Origin: Pelagicoccus enzymogenes | GTDB taxonomy: Bacteria > Verrucomicrobiota > Verrucomicrobiia > Opitutales > Opitutaceae | Assembly (NCBI RefSeq): GCF_014803405.1 | Contig: NZ_JACYFG010000007.1 | Span: 186,001 to 250,000, forward strand | Length of the DNA: 64,000 nucleotides | Direction: 5' to 3' | In this document: positions 44,646-53,031 of the stretch, in pieces | Position numbering within the stretch: the first letter of the stretch is position 1 | How the letters are laid out: each line of letters begins with the position of its first letter | The notes under the pieces: model-generated | Database searches by the model: none | What the model was told of the DNA's origin: nothing | The model's input: only the letters and a program-made list of their open reading frames with translations | Program-made: the position numbers and the translations under genes

Positions 44646-44903
44646 ATGAATCGAAGTTTTTTATCGAAAACACTGTCTACAATAGAAACGGGAGCGAGCG
44701 GCGCTGGTCGCGCGAGAGTGAACGAGCGGGCTCATGAGCTGGCTCGTCTTTCAGGGCGGACGTCGGCGAGCGTTACACAATCCGATTACGAGCAGGCAAA
44801 GATCGATGTGACGGGTGAGTCGGACCGCGATATGCAGAATAGGGCCTTAGACGGATGTGCCATTACTATTCGAAAAATCGGAAGGAAAGAGCTTGAGGAC
44901 TAG
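44646..44903 (+). CDS. Small stress-island protein (DUF2934-like helical)
   Basis: 85-aa hydrophilic protein. The segment RVNERAHELARLSGRTSASVTQSDYEQAK recalls the helix of DUF2934 proteins but the match is weak. ATG 44646 is chosen over an earlier start at 44604 because the predicted transcript begins at about 44639. Function unknown. Confidence 0.6.
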   Translation: MNRSFLSKTLSTIETGASGAGRARVNERAHELARLSGRTSASVTQSDYEQAKIDVTGESDRDMQNRALDGCAITIRKIGRKELED

Positions 44904-45028
44904 GTTGCAGCCGCATCTGGGAGATTCGCTCCTCAGGCTTCAGGCTCTTGTTTCGTGTCCCAGAGGCTTTTAACCCCCTTGATGGGCTCGCTTGGCAGCT
45001 GGGGAGCAGCTGGGGAGCTATTGGTTTT

Positions 45029-45157
45029 CTAGCTCCCTCTCTTGTGTTCTTTACGCTCGTATTTCGGGCTGTTGTAGAACGCGTAGAGAAAGGTGACGAC
45101 AATCGAGGCTAGCATAAAAAACAATGCTCCGATGCCAATTACGATTACCTCTTTCAC
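45029..45157 (-). CDS. Small single-helix membrane protein
   Basis: 42-aa frame from GTG 45157: helix VIVIGIGALFFMLASIVVTFLYAFY followed by a basic, polar tail (NSPKYERKEHKRGS). GAGG lies a little before the GTG on its strand. An island-motif promoter (45247-45291) lies about 83 bases upstream of the start, which supports it being real. Confidence 0.6.
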   Translation of the reverse strand: MKEVIVIGIGALFFMLASIVVTFLYAFYNSPKYERKEHKRGS

Positions 45158-45246
45158 ACTGCTACTGTTGCGTGTCGTCGCTCGCTGCCGAACACAGTTG
45201 ATGGAAATGTGAGTTGATGATGGCGGTTCTCGGCAAGCAAGAGTCT

Positions 45247-45291
45247 ATACTATACTAAACATTACTCTGGTGATATGGGGCGTTGTACCAC
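45247..45291 (-). promoter_or_regulatory. Island-motif promoter (42-aa membrane protein)
   Basis: Element GTGGTACAACGCCCC, 24-nt gap, -10 TAGTAT. Start about 45240. Confidence 0.7.
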
Positions 45292-45446
45292 CTACAGATG
45301 GGATCTGCAGAGGTATGAGCGTGTTGGTTTAGCCTCGTCCCGTGCGCAAGCTTGCAGTGGCCTACGGAGTGGCGGCCCCGAACCTATCTGGCCTTGCAGA
45401 GCAGGTTCCGGCCTGCCTCCTTGCGACTAGAAACTTGGAAAATGCT

Positions 45447-46124
45447 CTAGGTTGTAGTGGCTTGTATCCTGTTTTCGATGACACCGTTTGCGATGGCGTA
45501 GCGGGTGAGGCCGGCGGTGTCGTGGATGTCGAGCTTGTCCATAAGTTTTTGGCGGTGCTTTTCGACGGTCTTGATGCTGATGCCCAGCTCAGCGGCGACT
45601 TGCTTGTTGGCCGCTCCTTCGGCGACGAGTTGAAGCACCTCTGCTTCACGAGCGGTGAGGGAACGCTTTGCCTTGCCGGAGCGGATCCCGTCCTGCCTGT
45701 CTTTGTGTTCGGCTCTGCTGAGGCGTTGTTGGATGGCTGGGCTGAAATAGGAGCGTCCGGCTGCGATTTCGTTGATGGCGCAGGTCAGGGCTTCGCCGGA
45801 GCTTTGCTTGAGAAGAAATCCGGCGGCGCCCAATTCCCTCATGTGGTAAACGTATTCGTCGTCACCGTGCGCGGAAAGGGCGAGGATCCGAGCATCGGGT
45901 GCGGCCTGGAGGATTTGGCGCGTCGCTTCGAAGCCGTTGAGTCCGGGCATGGCGATATCCATGACGATGACGTCGGGGGCCAGCTTGTGGGCGAGTGCGA
46001 TCGCTGTCCTTCCGTCGGGGGCTTCTCCGACTACCTCGAAGCTTTCTTCGAGTTCGAGCAAGTTACGGAAGCCCTCCCTCACGATTGCGTGGTCCTCTAC
46101 GAGAAGTATTCTAGTGTGAGTCAT
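45447..46124 (-). CDS. NarL/FixJ-family response regulator
   Basis: 225-aa DNA-binding response regulator. Receiver domain with phospho-Asp in DVIVMDIAMPGLNG (about residue 55) and Lys in GAAGFLLKQSSGEAL (about 105). C-terminal LuxR-type HTH: LTAREAEVLQLVAEGAANKQVAAELGISIKTVEKHRQKLMDKL (about residues 155-200). ATG overlaps the kinase stop (ATGA), so the pair is translationally coupled. It is the only DNA-binding response regulator within the island and so the best candidate to bind the shared promoter element. Confidence 0.93.
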   Translation of the reverse strand: MTHTRILLVEDHAIVREGFRNLLELEESFEVVGEAPDGRTAIALAHKLAPDVIVMDIAMPGLNGFEATRQILQAAPDARILALSAHGDDEYVYHMRELGAAGFLLKQSSGEALTCAINEIAAGRSYFSPAIQQRLSRAEHKDRQDGIRSGKAKRSLTAREAEVLQLVAEGAANKQVAAELGISIKTVEKHRQKLMDKLDIHDTAGLTRYAIANGVIENRIQATTT

Positions 46125-47212
46125 TGATCGGTTCTTTCGTCGTCGAGGGTTGTGGGTATTTCGACAATAATTTCGGTGCCTTCGCCGGCTTTTGATTCAA
46201 TGGCGAAGGATCCGCCCAGCATTTCCACTCGCTCCCGCATACCGATGAGGCCGAGCCGATTATTTGTATGGGAAGTGAGGATACGTCCGACACTAAAGGA
46301 CTTGCCGTCGTCGCTGATGGTGAGATGGACTTTGCCGTCTGCCTCGTGGATCCGCACTGTGGCGTTTTTAGCATTCGCGTGGCGCACGACATTGGTCAAA
46401 GCCTCTTGCGTTACGCGGTAAAGAACGGTGCGGCTGCGGTTGTCGAGCGTTTCGATGGTCGGGAAAGCTTCGAGCTGGATGTCGAGGGTTACGGTTTCTG
46501 AGACGTCCTTTATCAACGTGCGCAGGGACGGGAGGAGTCCGAGATCGTCCAGCATGGCGGGCCGCAGCCTGCGGGCGTAGCTGTGTATGAGTTTGACGGA
46601 TTGCTCCACGAGAAGCTGGGTTTTTGTAATGCGCTTTTCGAGGCTTTGCTGGTCGATGCTGGATGTCTTTTTGAGTGTGGAGAGCCGGACGTTGATGCCA
46701 GCGAGTATCTGGGCGACCTGATCGTGCAGTTCTCGGCTGATCTCCTTGCGCTCCGCTTCCTGAGCGAGGAGGAACTGGCGGTTGGTGAGCTTTGCCCGCT
46801 CCTGGTCCCGCGTGGCTTTTTTGAGCAAGTCTTGGTAGCGGGAATTTTCCTTTGTCAATTGGCTATGAGTGCTTCGGAGTTCAGATCGGAGTGATTTGAG
46901 CTCCTGGCGGGTCGACTTTTCAAGCGGGGCGAGGCTGTTAGATAGGAAACGGTTGGCTTTCCTCAGCTTCCTGGTTGAAAGGTCAGGCTGCAAGCCAGCA
47001 TTGGGCAAGGCGAGCCACTGTTTCTCGAGCTCGGAAAAATGGAGGGAAAGCAGTTTGTTGACGGGCATGCCCCTCTCTGCGGCTCGCTTGCCGAGGTCTG
47101 TTGCGGATTGCGTTGCGGATTTGCTCGATCGCTGAGTGCCAAGGCACTCGCTCAGCTCGCTTCGGTAGTCGCTCGCGAAGGATTCGCTGGTGATTTCTGC
47201 CTTCGTTTTCAT
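46121..47212 (-). CDS. Soluble NarL-type sensor histidine kinase
   Basis: 363-aa cytosolic kinase without transmembrane segments. N-terminal helical region (residues 1-110) with a coiled coil around SLRSELRSTHSQLTKENSRYQDLLKKA. HisKA_3 phospho-His in EISRELHDQVAQILAGI (about 160), then HATPase with GLIGMRERVEMLGGSFAIES. What it senses is not apparent. First gene of the kinase-regulator operon; a weak island-motif promoter lies upstream. Confidence 0.9.
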   Translation of the reverse strand: MKTKAEITSESFASDYRSELSECLGTQRSSKSATQSATDLGKRAAERGMPVNKLLSLHFSELEKQWLALPNAGLQPDLSTRKLRKANRFLSNSLAPLEKSTRQELKSLRSELRSTHSQLTKENSRYQDLLKKATRDQERAKLTNRQFLLAQEAERKEISRELHDQVAQILAGINVRLSTLKKTSSIDQQSLEKRITKTQLLVEQSVKLIHSYARRLRPAMLDDLGLLPSLRTLIKDVSETVTLDIQLEAFPTIETLDNRSRTVLYRVTQEALTNVVRHANAKNATVRIHEADGKVHLTISDDGKSFSVGRILTSHTNNRLGLIGMRERVEMLGGSFAIESKAGEGTEIIVEIPTTLDDERTDQ

Positions 47213-47290
47213 TGGACGGGGGCTGGAAGGCAGGGCTGCTGTGGTAGGGCTGTGGCGGGCGTAACGGGCATGTAGTGATTCTTATATTTT

Positions 47291-47336
47291 AGGGTATGCT
47301 TCTTTGCGAGCTTTTGGCGCTAGGGTCTTGTCCTAC
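47291..47336 (-). promoter_or_regulatory. Island-motif promoter (kinase-regulator operon)
   Basis: Element GTAGGACAAGACCCT; -10 TACCCT at 25 nt (ATACCC at 24). Start about 47284, leader about 72 bases. The weakest -10 of the set; suggests autoregulation of the two-component system. Confidence 0.5.
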
Positions 47337-47588
47337 CATTGCCGGGGCTAGCCATTCGCCTCGTTTGCTCTTCTTCGGTTCGGGCACGCGGTACAGGTCG
47401 TGCTTTCTCGGTGGGGCGATGCGGGCAATAAAATTCGGGCTCGTTGTGCGAGTCGGAAGCGAGTTGGAAGAGAAAGGACTCCAATATTAGCAGAAATAGG
47501 TGTCGACAGGTGTTGTCGTGACACATGAAAGCAAATTCCTTAATTGCTTACCGATACGATATAAGTCGTTCTTAAACAATGGCCTAGG

Positions 47589-47792
47589 TGGTGGGAGATC
47601 CGAGATTGGTTCTTCGCTTCGCTCATCAGGACTTCGTCCCAATGCTGCGCATTGCCCATCTGCGCTTCGCTCCGTCGTTCACGAGTGAAACGAGAAGGCC
47701 TGACACTCGGGTCGTTCTCACCTCGGATCCGGGGCGTTTCCTGAGATCTGGACATAAAAAGACCGAAGGCGTCTGTTTTCCTTCGGTTAAAA
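47589..47792 (-). repeat. 204-bp unit next to tRNA-Val, right boundary of the island
   Basis: Begins with a copy of the last 19 nt of tRNA-Val (47589-47607) and runs to the tRNA 3' end. About 95 percent identical by eye to 24783-24985, with differences concentrated near the TTTCCTGAGATC segment. Open frames inside it are artefacts of repeat sequence. Confidence 0.85.
47755..47787 (-). terminator. tRNA-Val terminator
   Basis: Minus-strand hairpin ACCGAAGG/CCTTCGGT (8 bp, 10-base loop) followed by CTTTTTA, six bases after the tRNA CCA. The same hairpin occurs twice in the left repeat array (about 24752-24777 and 24954-24980). Confidence 0.85.
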
Positions 47793-47869
<77 letters not shown>

Positions 47870-48031
47870 ATTTCGTTTCCATTTCCGAATCCGCGCTTGG
47901 CGGTCCGAAATTTGAAGGCCAGAAGTTGGTATCGATCGAATTCTTGGGCAAGAACAAATTTCGCTAAATTTCAGGCGTGATTTTCAGGGGTAGGACAGCC
48001 AATTTCTGAGGTGTCCCACTATAGTGCCGCC

Positions 48032-49693
48032 ATGCTACAATACCTGAAAATCGCCAATCTTGCTTTGCTGGAGTCTGCTTCGATCGATTTCGAGTCGGGA
48101 TTCACTGTCGTTACGGGTGAAACGGGAGCGGGTAAAAGCGTTCTGCTGGGCGCCTTGAGTCTGCTTTCCGGAGCGCGTACGGACAAGTCGGTGATCCGCT
48201 CGGGCACGGAGCAATGCGACGTGGAAGCTGCCCTCTGGTTCGAGGATTCCCGAGCGATAGATGACATGTTGCGTGGCATGGACTTGCCGGCCTGCGAGGA
48301 GGGCATGCTGGTGCTGAAGCGTTCCCTGCACATTTCCAAGCCGTCTCGCATTTCCATCAACGGCAGCTTCGCGACGCTCACGAACTTGCAGGAGCTGGGC
48401 GAGACCTGGATCGATTTTCATGGCCCGGGCGAGCCGCAGCGGCTCTTGAAGAGCGAGTGCCAGCTGGAGTTGATCGACTTGTTCGGAGGTCTTGAGAAGG
48501 AGGCCGAGGAGTACGGGAAGCGATATCGCGTTTGGCGGGCGATCCTAGGGGAAATCGAGGAGCTGCAGGGAGCGTCCCAGTTGGCTCCCGACCAAATCGA
48601 TTTTATCAAGGCCCAGTTGCAGGTCATCGATTCTTTGGAGCTGTCGCACGAGTCCATCGAGCAATTGGAGCAGGACTTCAATCGAGTGTCTGGCGCCCAG
48701 GAGCTCTTGGAACTGACTGCGGAGTTGAGCAATGGCCTGAGCGGGGACGAGGGGGCTTTGAACTTGATCTCGCAGCTTTCGCGGGCTGCGGAGCAGGCGG
48801 CGGAGCTGGATCCGAGCCTGTCCGATCTGGCGGAGCGGCTCAACAGCTTGATTATCGAAACTCAAGAGCTGGGAGCGGAGTATGAGCAGCTGGGGTCTTC
48901 ATTGGAATTCGAGCCCGAATTCGCTCAGGAGGTGACTCAGAAGATGAACGACTGGCAGGACCTGCGCCGCAAGTACGGTCGCGACGTGGAAGCGGTTTTG
49001 TCGGCTCGCGAGGAGATGGCCAAGCGTTTGGAGTCTCAGGGCGACATTCAGGGAAGCTTGCAACGCTTGCATGCGGAGGCGGACAAGGTCGAAGGCGAGC
49101 TGAAAGCTTTAGCTTCACGCTTGACGCAGAAGCGACTGACCGCGGGCAAGAGCTTGGCGAAGAAGGCTGAAAAAATGCTTCTGGAGCTCGGATTCAAGAA
49201 GGGGCGTTTCGGTATCCAGATGTTGGATCAGACCAGTCTCAAGTCCCACGGTGACAGCCTGCCTGACTTGCTTTTTTCGCCGAACGTGGGCGAGCCGATG
49301 AAGTCGCTCAGCGACGTGGCTTCCAGCGGCGAACTCGCTCGGGTGATGCTGGCTCTGAAGACGATCTTAGCTGACGTCGACAGCGTGCCGGTGCTGGTGT
49401 TTGACGAGGTCGATGCTAACGTCGGAGGCGAGATTGGTCGCATCGTTGGACAAAAGCTCAAGGGGATCGGCGACAACCATCAGGTGATTTGCATCACGCA
49501 CTTGCCTCAAGTCGCAGCTCTCGGGAAGCAGCATTTCCTTGTGGAAAAGGACCAGAGCGGAAATAGAGCTGCGGTGAAGATCCGCAGGATGGATACGGAA
49601 TCGGAAAGCCGGGTGGAAGAGCTCGCTCGCATGTTGGGAGACCGTCAAGCCAAGTCGGCGCTTTCGCACGCCCGGGAATTGTTGGCGCTTTAG
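48032..49693 (+). CDS. recN: DNA repair protein RecN
   Basis: 553-aa SMC-like ATPase acting in double-strand break repair. Walker A in VVTGETGAGKSVLLGAL (about residue 32), coiled-coil middle, signature SDVASSGELARVMLALK (about 430) and Walker B VLVFDEVDANVGGEIG (about 460), then QVICITHLPQVAALG. ATG 48032 preferred to an earlier GTG 48011, since MLQYLKIANLALLES is the usual N-terminus. Confidence 0.95.
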   Translation: MLQYLKIANLALLESASIDFESGFTVVTGETGAGKSVLLGALSLLSGARTDKSVIRSGTEQCDVEAALWFEDSRAIDDMLRGMDLPACEEGMLVLKRSLHISKPSRISINGSFATLTNLQELGETWIDFHGPGEPQRLLKSECQLELIDLFGGLEKEAEEYGKRYRVWRAILGEIEELQGASQLAPDQIDFIKAQLQVIDSLELSHESIEQLEQDFNRVSGAQELLELTAELSNGLSGDEGALNLISQLSRAAEQAAELDPSLSDLAERLNSLIIETQELGAEYEQLGSSLEFEPEFAQEVTQKMNDWQDLRRKYGRDVEAVLSAREEMAKRLESQGDIQGSLQRLHAEADKVEGELKALASRLTQKRLTAGKSLAKKAEKMLLELGFKKGRFGIQMLDQTSLKSHGDSLPDLLFSPNVGEPMKSLSDVASSGELARVMLALKTILADVDSVPVLVFDEVDANVGGEIGRIVGQKLKGIGDNHQVICITHLPQVAALGKQHFLVEKDQSGNRAAVKIRRMDTESESRVEELARMLGDRQAKSALSHARELLAL

Positions 49694-49698
49694 GTTAG

Positions 49699-50508
49699 AT
49701 GCGGCTTGCGGGAAAAAAGGCGTTGGTGACGGGGGCAAGTCGTGGAATCGGCCGCGCCATCGCTGAAGCCTTGGCGGCCGCTGGCATGCAGGTTTTTGGA
49801 ACCTCTCGAAATCCGGGCGAAGTCGAGTGGCCGCAGAGTATCAGTCCTTTGCGCTTGGATTTGTCCAGCTCCGCGTCGGTCGAGGCAGCTTGGGGCGAAG
49901 GACGGATATCGGAAATTGGATGCGACGTCTTGGTGAACAACGCGGGGGCAGGGGTCTTCGGCGGATTTGGCGAAAGCGGCTTCGAGCAATGGGAGGGGCA
50001 GGTCCAATCCATGTTGTTGGGAAGCATGAAGCTGGCCCACCTCGCAATGAAGCAGTGGACGGAAGAGCGTCCCGGAGTATTGGTGAACGTAGGCTCGCTC
50101 GCGGTCGAGTACCCGATCCCCTACATGAGTGGGTACAACGCTGCGAAGGCGGGGTTGGCAGCGTTTTGCGAGTCGCTGCGCTTGGAGCGTGATCCGCGAC
50201 TGGCTCGTGTCCTGGAGCTGCGTCTTGGCGATGTGAATACGCGTTTCAACGACTACATGCAGGTTGATTTGAAGGGCACCCGCCAAGAACGGGTTTGGGC
50301 TGCTATGTGTCGGCACGTGGCGAATGGTCCCAGCGCCGAACACGTTGCGAAGCAACTCGTGAAATACATTGGCTCAGACAAGCAAGGGGTGGTGCGTGTA
50401 GGCGGCTTTTTTCAGGCGTTTGTTGCCTCTTTGTTTCATAGAATGGTCTCGCAAAAGACGAAACAGGCCGCAAACCTTCGGTATTACAACGTAGGAAACG
50501 ATCGATAG
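49699..50508 (+). CDS. Short-chain dehydrogenase/reductase
   Basis: 269-aa Rossmann-fold oxidoreductase. Cofactor loop VTGASRGIGRA at residues 10-20, NNAG at about 80, catalytic Ser in NVGSLAVE and Tyr/Lys in YNAAK (about 150). The extended basic C-terminus is atypical. Substrate unknown. One-base overlap with the following glycosyltransferase suggests a joint role in lipid or glycan synthesis; a ketosphinganine-reductase-like role is possible but unproven. Confidence 0.88.
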   Translation: MRLAGKKALVTGASRGIGRAIAEALAAAGMQVFGTSRNPGEVEWPQSISPLRLDLSSSASVEAAWGEGRISEIGCDVLVNNAGAGVFGGFGESGFEQWEGQVQSMLLGSMKLAHLAMKQWTEERPGVLVNVGSLAVEYPIPYMSGYNAAKAGLAAFCESLRLERDPRLARVLELRLGDVNTRFNDYMQVDLKGTRQERVWAAMCRHVANGPSAEHVAKQLVKYIGSDKQGVVRVGGFFQAFVASLFHRMVSQKTKQAANLRYYNVGNDR

Positions 50509-51710
50509 TGGAGGCGTTACGGATACTGGTTTTGACTTCGAGCACGGGCGGCGGACACGACGCCCGGGCGACGGCATTCCGTCGCTGGGTCCGCGAGCTC
50601 TACGGTTGGGAGGTGGACGTGCGGGTTGAAAGCATGTTGGAAGATTCCTCGCGAGTGGCTCGATTCGGGGTGAACTTCTACAACTTTATCCAGCGCCACG
50701 CTCCTTGGTTTCACCATCCTTACTACTTGCTGGTGGAGGGCTTGAGTTTCCTGAACAAGAACGAGGTTTCGCTTGGGCGGCCGTATTACGATCAAGTGCT
50801 GCGCAGCTACCGTCCGCATCTGGTATTTAGCGTGCATGACTGCCTGAATCGGGGCTATTTCCAGCACGCTCGCAAGGTGCTCGGGAAGCACGTTCGTTGC
50901 GCGACTTATTGTTCGGAGTTCTCCGGCGGGTACGGATACAGCCGCAATTGGGTCGAGCCCTCGGTTGATTTGTACATATCGCGAACGGAAACGGCGAAGA
51001 ATTACGCGATCAAAGCCCTGAAGCTGGCTGAGGAGAAGATCGTAGTACGCGGACAGTTCTTGATGCCCCGCATTTATCGCGAAGCGCTAACGCCGATCGA
51101 ACGCCATCGCTTCATAACGGAACGTTTGGGGCTAAGGTCGGATCGCCGTATCGTATTCCTAACTACAGGCGGAGCTGGGGCGAACAATCACATCGCGCTG
51201 TTGGAAGTTTTGAAGCGGCATTCCGACAAGTACCAAGCGGTGGTCGTTTGCGGGCGAAACCAGAAAGTCTTTTTGGAAGCTTCGCGCTGGAAAGAGCGCA
51301 ATCCTGACTTCAGCTGTAACATTACCGGGTTCACCAACGAAATCCACCTCTACATGCAGGCCGCTGATTTCGTGGTGACCAGAGGGGGAACGACCACCTG
51401 CGCGGAGGCTTTGCACTTCGAGTGTCCAATCGTCTTCAATGGATTTGGCGGTGTCATGCCGCAGGAAAAGCTGACGGTAAAGTACTTCATGCAGGACGAT
51501 GCTGCGGTAAAGATCAGCAAGGCAGAAGATTTCGAGGCCTTGCTGGCGGACTGGTTCCGCTCATCCGGGAAGTTTAGCGAACTGAAACGGCGGTTTTCCA
51601 AGATGCGTTTCAAGGACGATCCGCGCGATACGATCCGTTTGCTAGTGGATTTGGCTCGGGATGCGGCGCGAGGGGAGAATCGTCCTGCTTTAAAGGTTGT
51701 GGGAGCGTAG
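50508..51710 (+). CDS. MGDG synthase/UgtP-like glycosyltransferase (GT28)
   Basis: 400-aa GT-B glycosyltransferase. N-terminal VLTSSTGGGHDARATAFRRW is the loop of diacylglycerol glucosyl/galactosyltransferases, and VFSVHDCLNRGYFQ, TTGGAGANNHIALLEVL and the sugar-nucleotide site FVVTRGGTTTCAEALHF follow. Expected to add a hexose to a membrane lipid at the inner leaflet. GTG start overlaps the stop of the SDR gene. Confidence 0.85.
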   Translation: MEALRILVLTSSTGGGHDARATAFRRWVRELYGWEVDVRVESMLEDSSRVARFGVNFYNFIQRHAPWFHHPYYLLVEGLSFLNKNEVSLGRPYYDQVLRSYRPHLVFSVHDCLNRGYFQHARKVLGKHVRCATYCSEFSGGYGYSRNWVEPSVDLYISRTETAKNYAIKALKLAEEKIVVRGQFLMPRIYREALTPIERHRFITERLGLRSDRRIVFLTTGGAGANNHIALLEVLKRHSDKYQAVVVCGRNQKVFLEASRWKERNPDFSCNITGFTNEIHLYMQAADFVVTRGGTTTCAEALHFECPIVFNGFGGVMPQEKLTVKYFMQDDAAVKISKAEDFEALLADWFRSSGKFSELKRRFSKMRFKDDPRDTIRLLVDLARDAARGENRPALKVVGA

Positions 51711-51745
51711 CCTTCGCCTAGTTTCGCGGTTTTGCGAAAGCCTCC

Positions 51746-52939
51746 ATGCGAATCCTATACGTCACCACAAGCTTCCCTGTCTACTCTGAGACTTTTTTGC
51801 AGCGGGAAGCTCGGGCTATGATGAAGGCCGGCGTGACACTGGAAATCGTCTCTCTGCATGCCGGTCAAGGAGACTTCGAGGGGCATCCGGTGCATCGTTT
51901 CTCCAAATGGCAGCTCCTGAGGCTGTTCTATCGTCTCCCGGCGGCGTTGTGGCGGCGAGGAACCGAGCTCATGCCGCTAGTGCGTGAGATGAACGCCAGA
52001 AGACCTGCGTCGGCATTGAACCTTTTCGAGAACCTTCTTGGATTGGGAGCGGCGATTGTATTGGAAAACCGTATACGCGAGTTTTCTCCTGACGTGGTTC
52101 ACTGCGTTTGGTCGAGCGCACCTGCAGCTTTCGGCTTGATGGCGCAAGCCTTATCGGGCGCTCCTTATTCGTCGGGCGCTCACGCCTACGATATTTTTGA
52201 ACATGGAGGAGATTGGTTGCTGGAGATGAAATGCCAGCGATCTGCTTTGGTTCACGTCTCGACCAAGGTAGCGGAAAATCGGATACGAGCATTGTGCCCA
52301 GAGGCGAAGGTGCAGCTCATTCGTAGAGGCCTGAGTTCGTTGCCAGCCTCGCGAGAGCCGCGGGCCAAGTGCGATCCTTTGAGGATCGTTTGCGTGGCGC
52401 GGCTGGTGGAGAAGAAAGGTTTTCCTTATCAGCTGGAAATCTATCGTCAGTTGAAGGTCGCAGGTCTGAGTTTCGAAGCCAAGATCATTGGCGACGGACC
52501 GATGGAGGAGCAGATCCGGGCGGAGATCGGCGAGCTAGGCTTGCAAGCGGAGGTACGTTTGACTGGAAGGCTTTCCGAGGATGCAGTGCTGGACGAACTC
52601 GCTTGGGCCGACCTTTTGTTTCATACGGGAATCGTCGCGTCGAGCGGGGATCGCGACGGGCTGCCGAACGTGGTGCCGGAAGCGATGGCGAGCGGAGCTG
52701 TCGTTCTTGGGTCTCCCGTATCAGGGGTGGTCGAAGCGGTTGAAGAGGGCGTTACCGGGTATCTTTGCCCCCCTTGGGAGCCTCTGGTATGGGTACAGCG
52801 CTGTCGGGCCCTGCAAGAGGACTATGACTTACGGCTTCGCCTCGCTCAGGCGGCTCGCCAGTGGGTAGAGCGTGAATTCGTGGCTGATAGGAATACCGGC
52901 TACCTGCTTCGGTGTTTGGAGACGGCCCGTGGAGGATGA
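51746..52939 (+). CDS. Glycosyltransferase family 4 (colanic acid type)
   Basis: 397-aa GT-B enzyme. N-terminal FPVYSETFLQREARAMMKAGVTLEIVSL is typical of WcaL-like transferases. The C-terminal domain has IVCVARLVEKKGFPYQLEIYRQL and DRDGLPNVVPEAMASGAVVLGSPVSGVVEAV, the donor-binding E-x7-E-type motif. Probably builds a surface polysaccharide or glycolipid. Confidence 0.9.
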   Translation: MRILYVTTSFPVYSETFLQREARAMMKAGVTLEIVSLHAGQGDFEGHPVHRFSKWQLLRLFYRLPAALWRRGTELMPLVREMNARRPASALNLFENLLGLGAAIVLENRIREFSPDVVHCVWSSAPAAFGLMAQALSGAPYSSGAHAYDIFEHGGDWLLEMKCQRSALVHVSTKVAENRIRALCPEAKVQLIRRGLSSLPASREPRAKCDPLRIVCVARLVEKKGFPYQLEIYRQLKVAGLSFEAKIIGDGPMEEQIRAEIGELGLQAEVRLTGRLSEDAVLDELAWADLLFHTGIVASSGDRDGLPNVVPEAMASGAVVLGSPVSGVVEAVEEGVTGYLCPPWEPLVWVQRCRALQEDYDLRLRLAQAARQWVEREFVADRNTGYLLRCLETARGG

Positions 52940-53031
52940 CGCGGAGCTTTTGTCGGGATAAACTGGGGAAGTAGCTCAAATTAGCTTGGGGTTGCTTAGG
53001 GGAACGGCTTGCTGCCGAAGGGCAGTGCATT

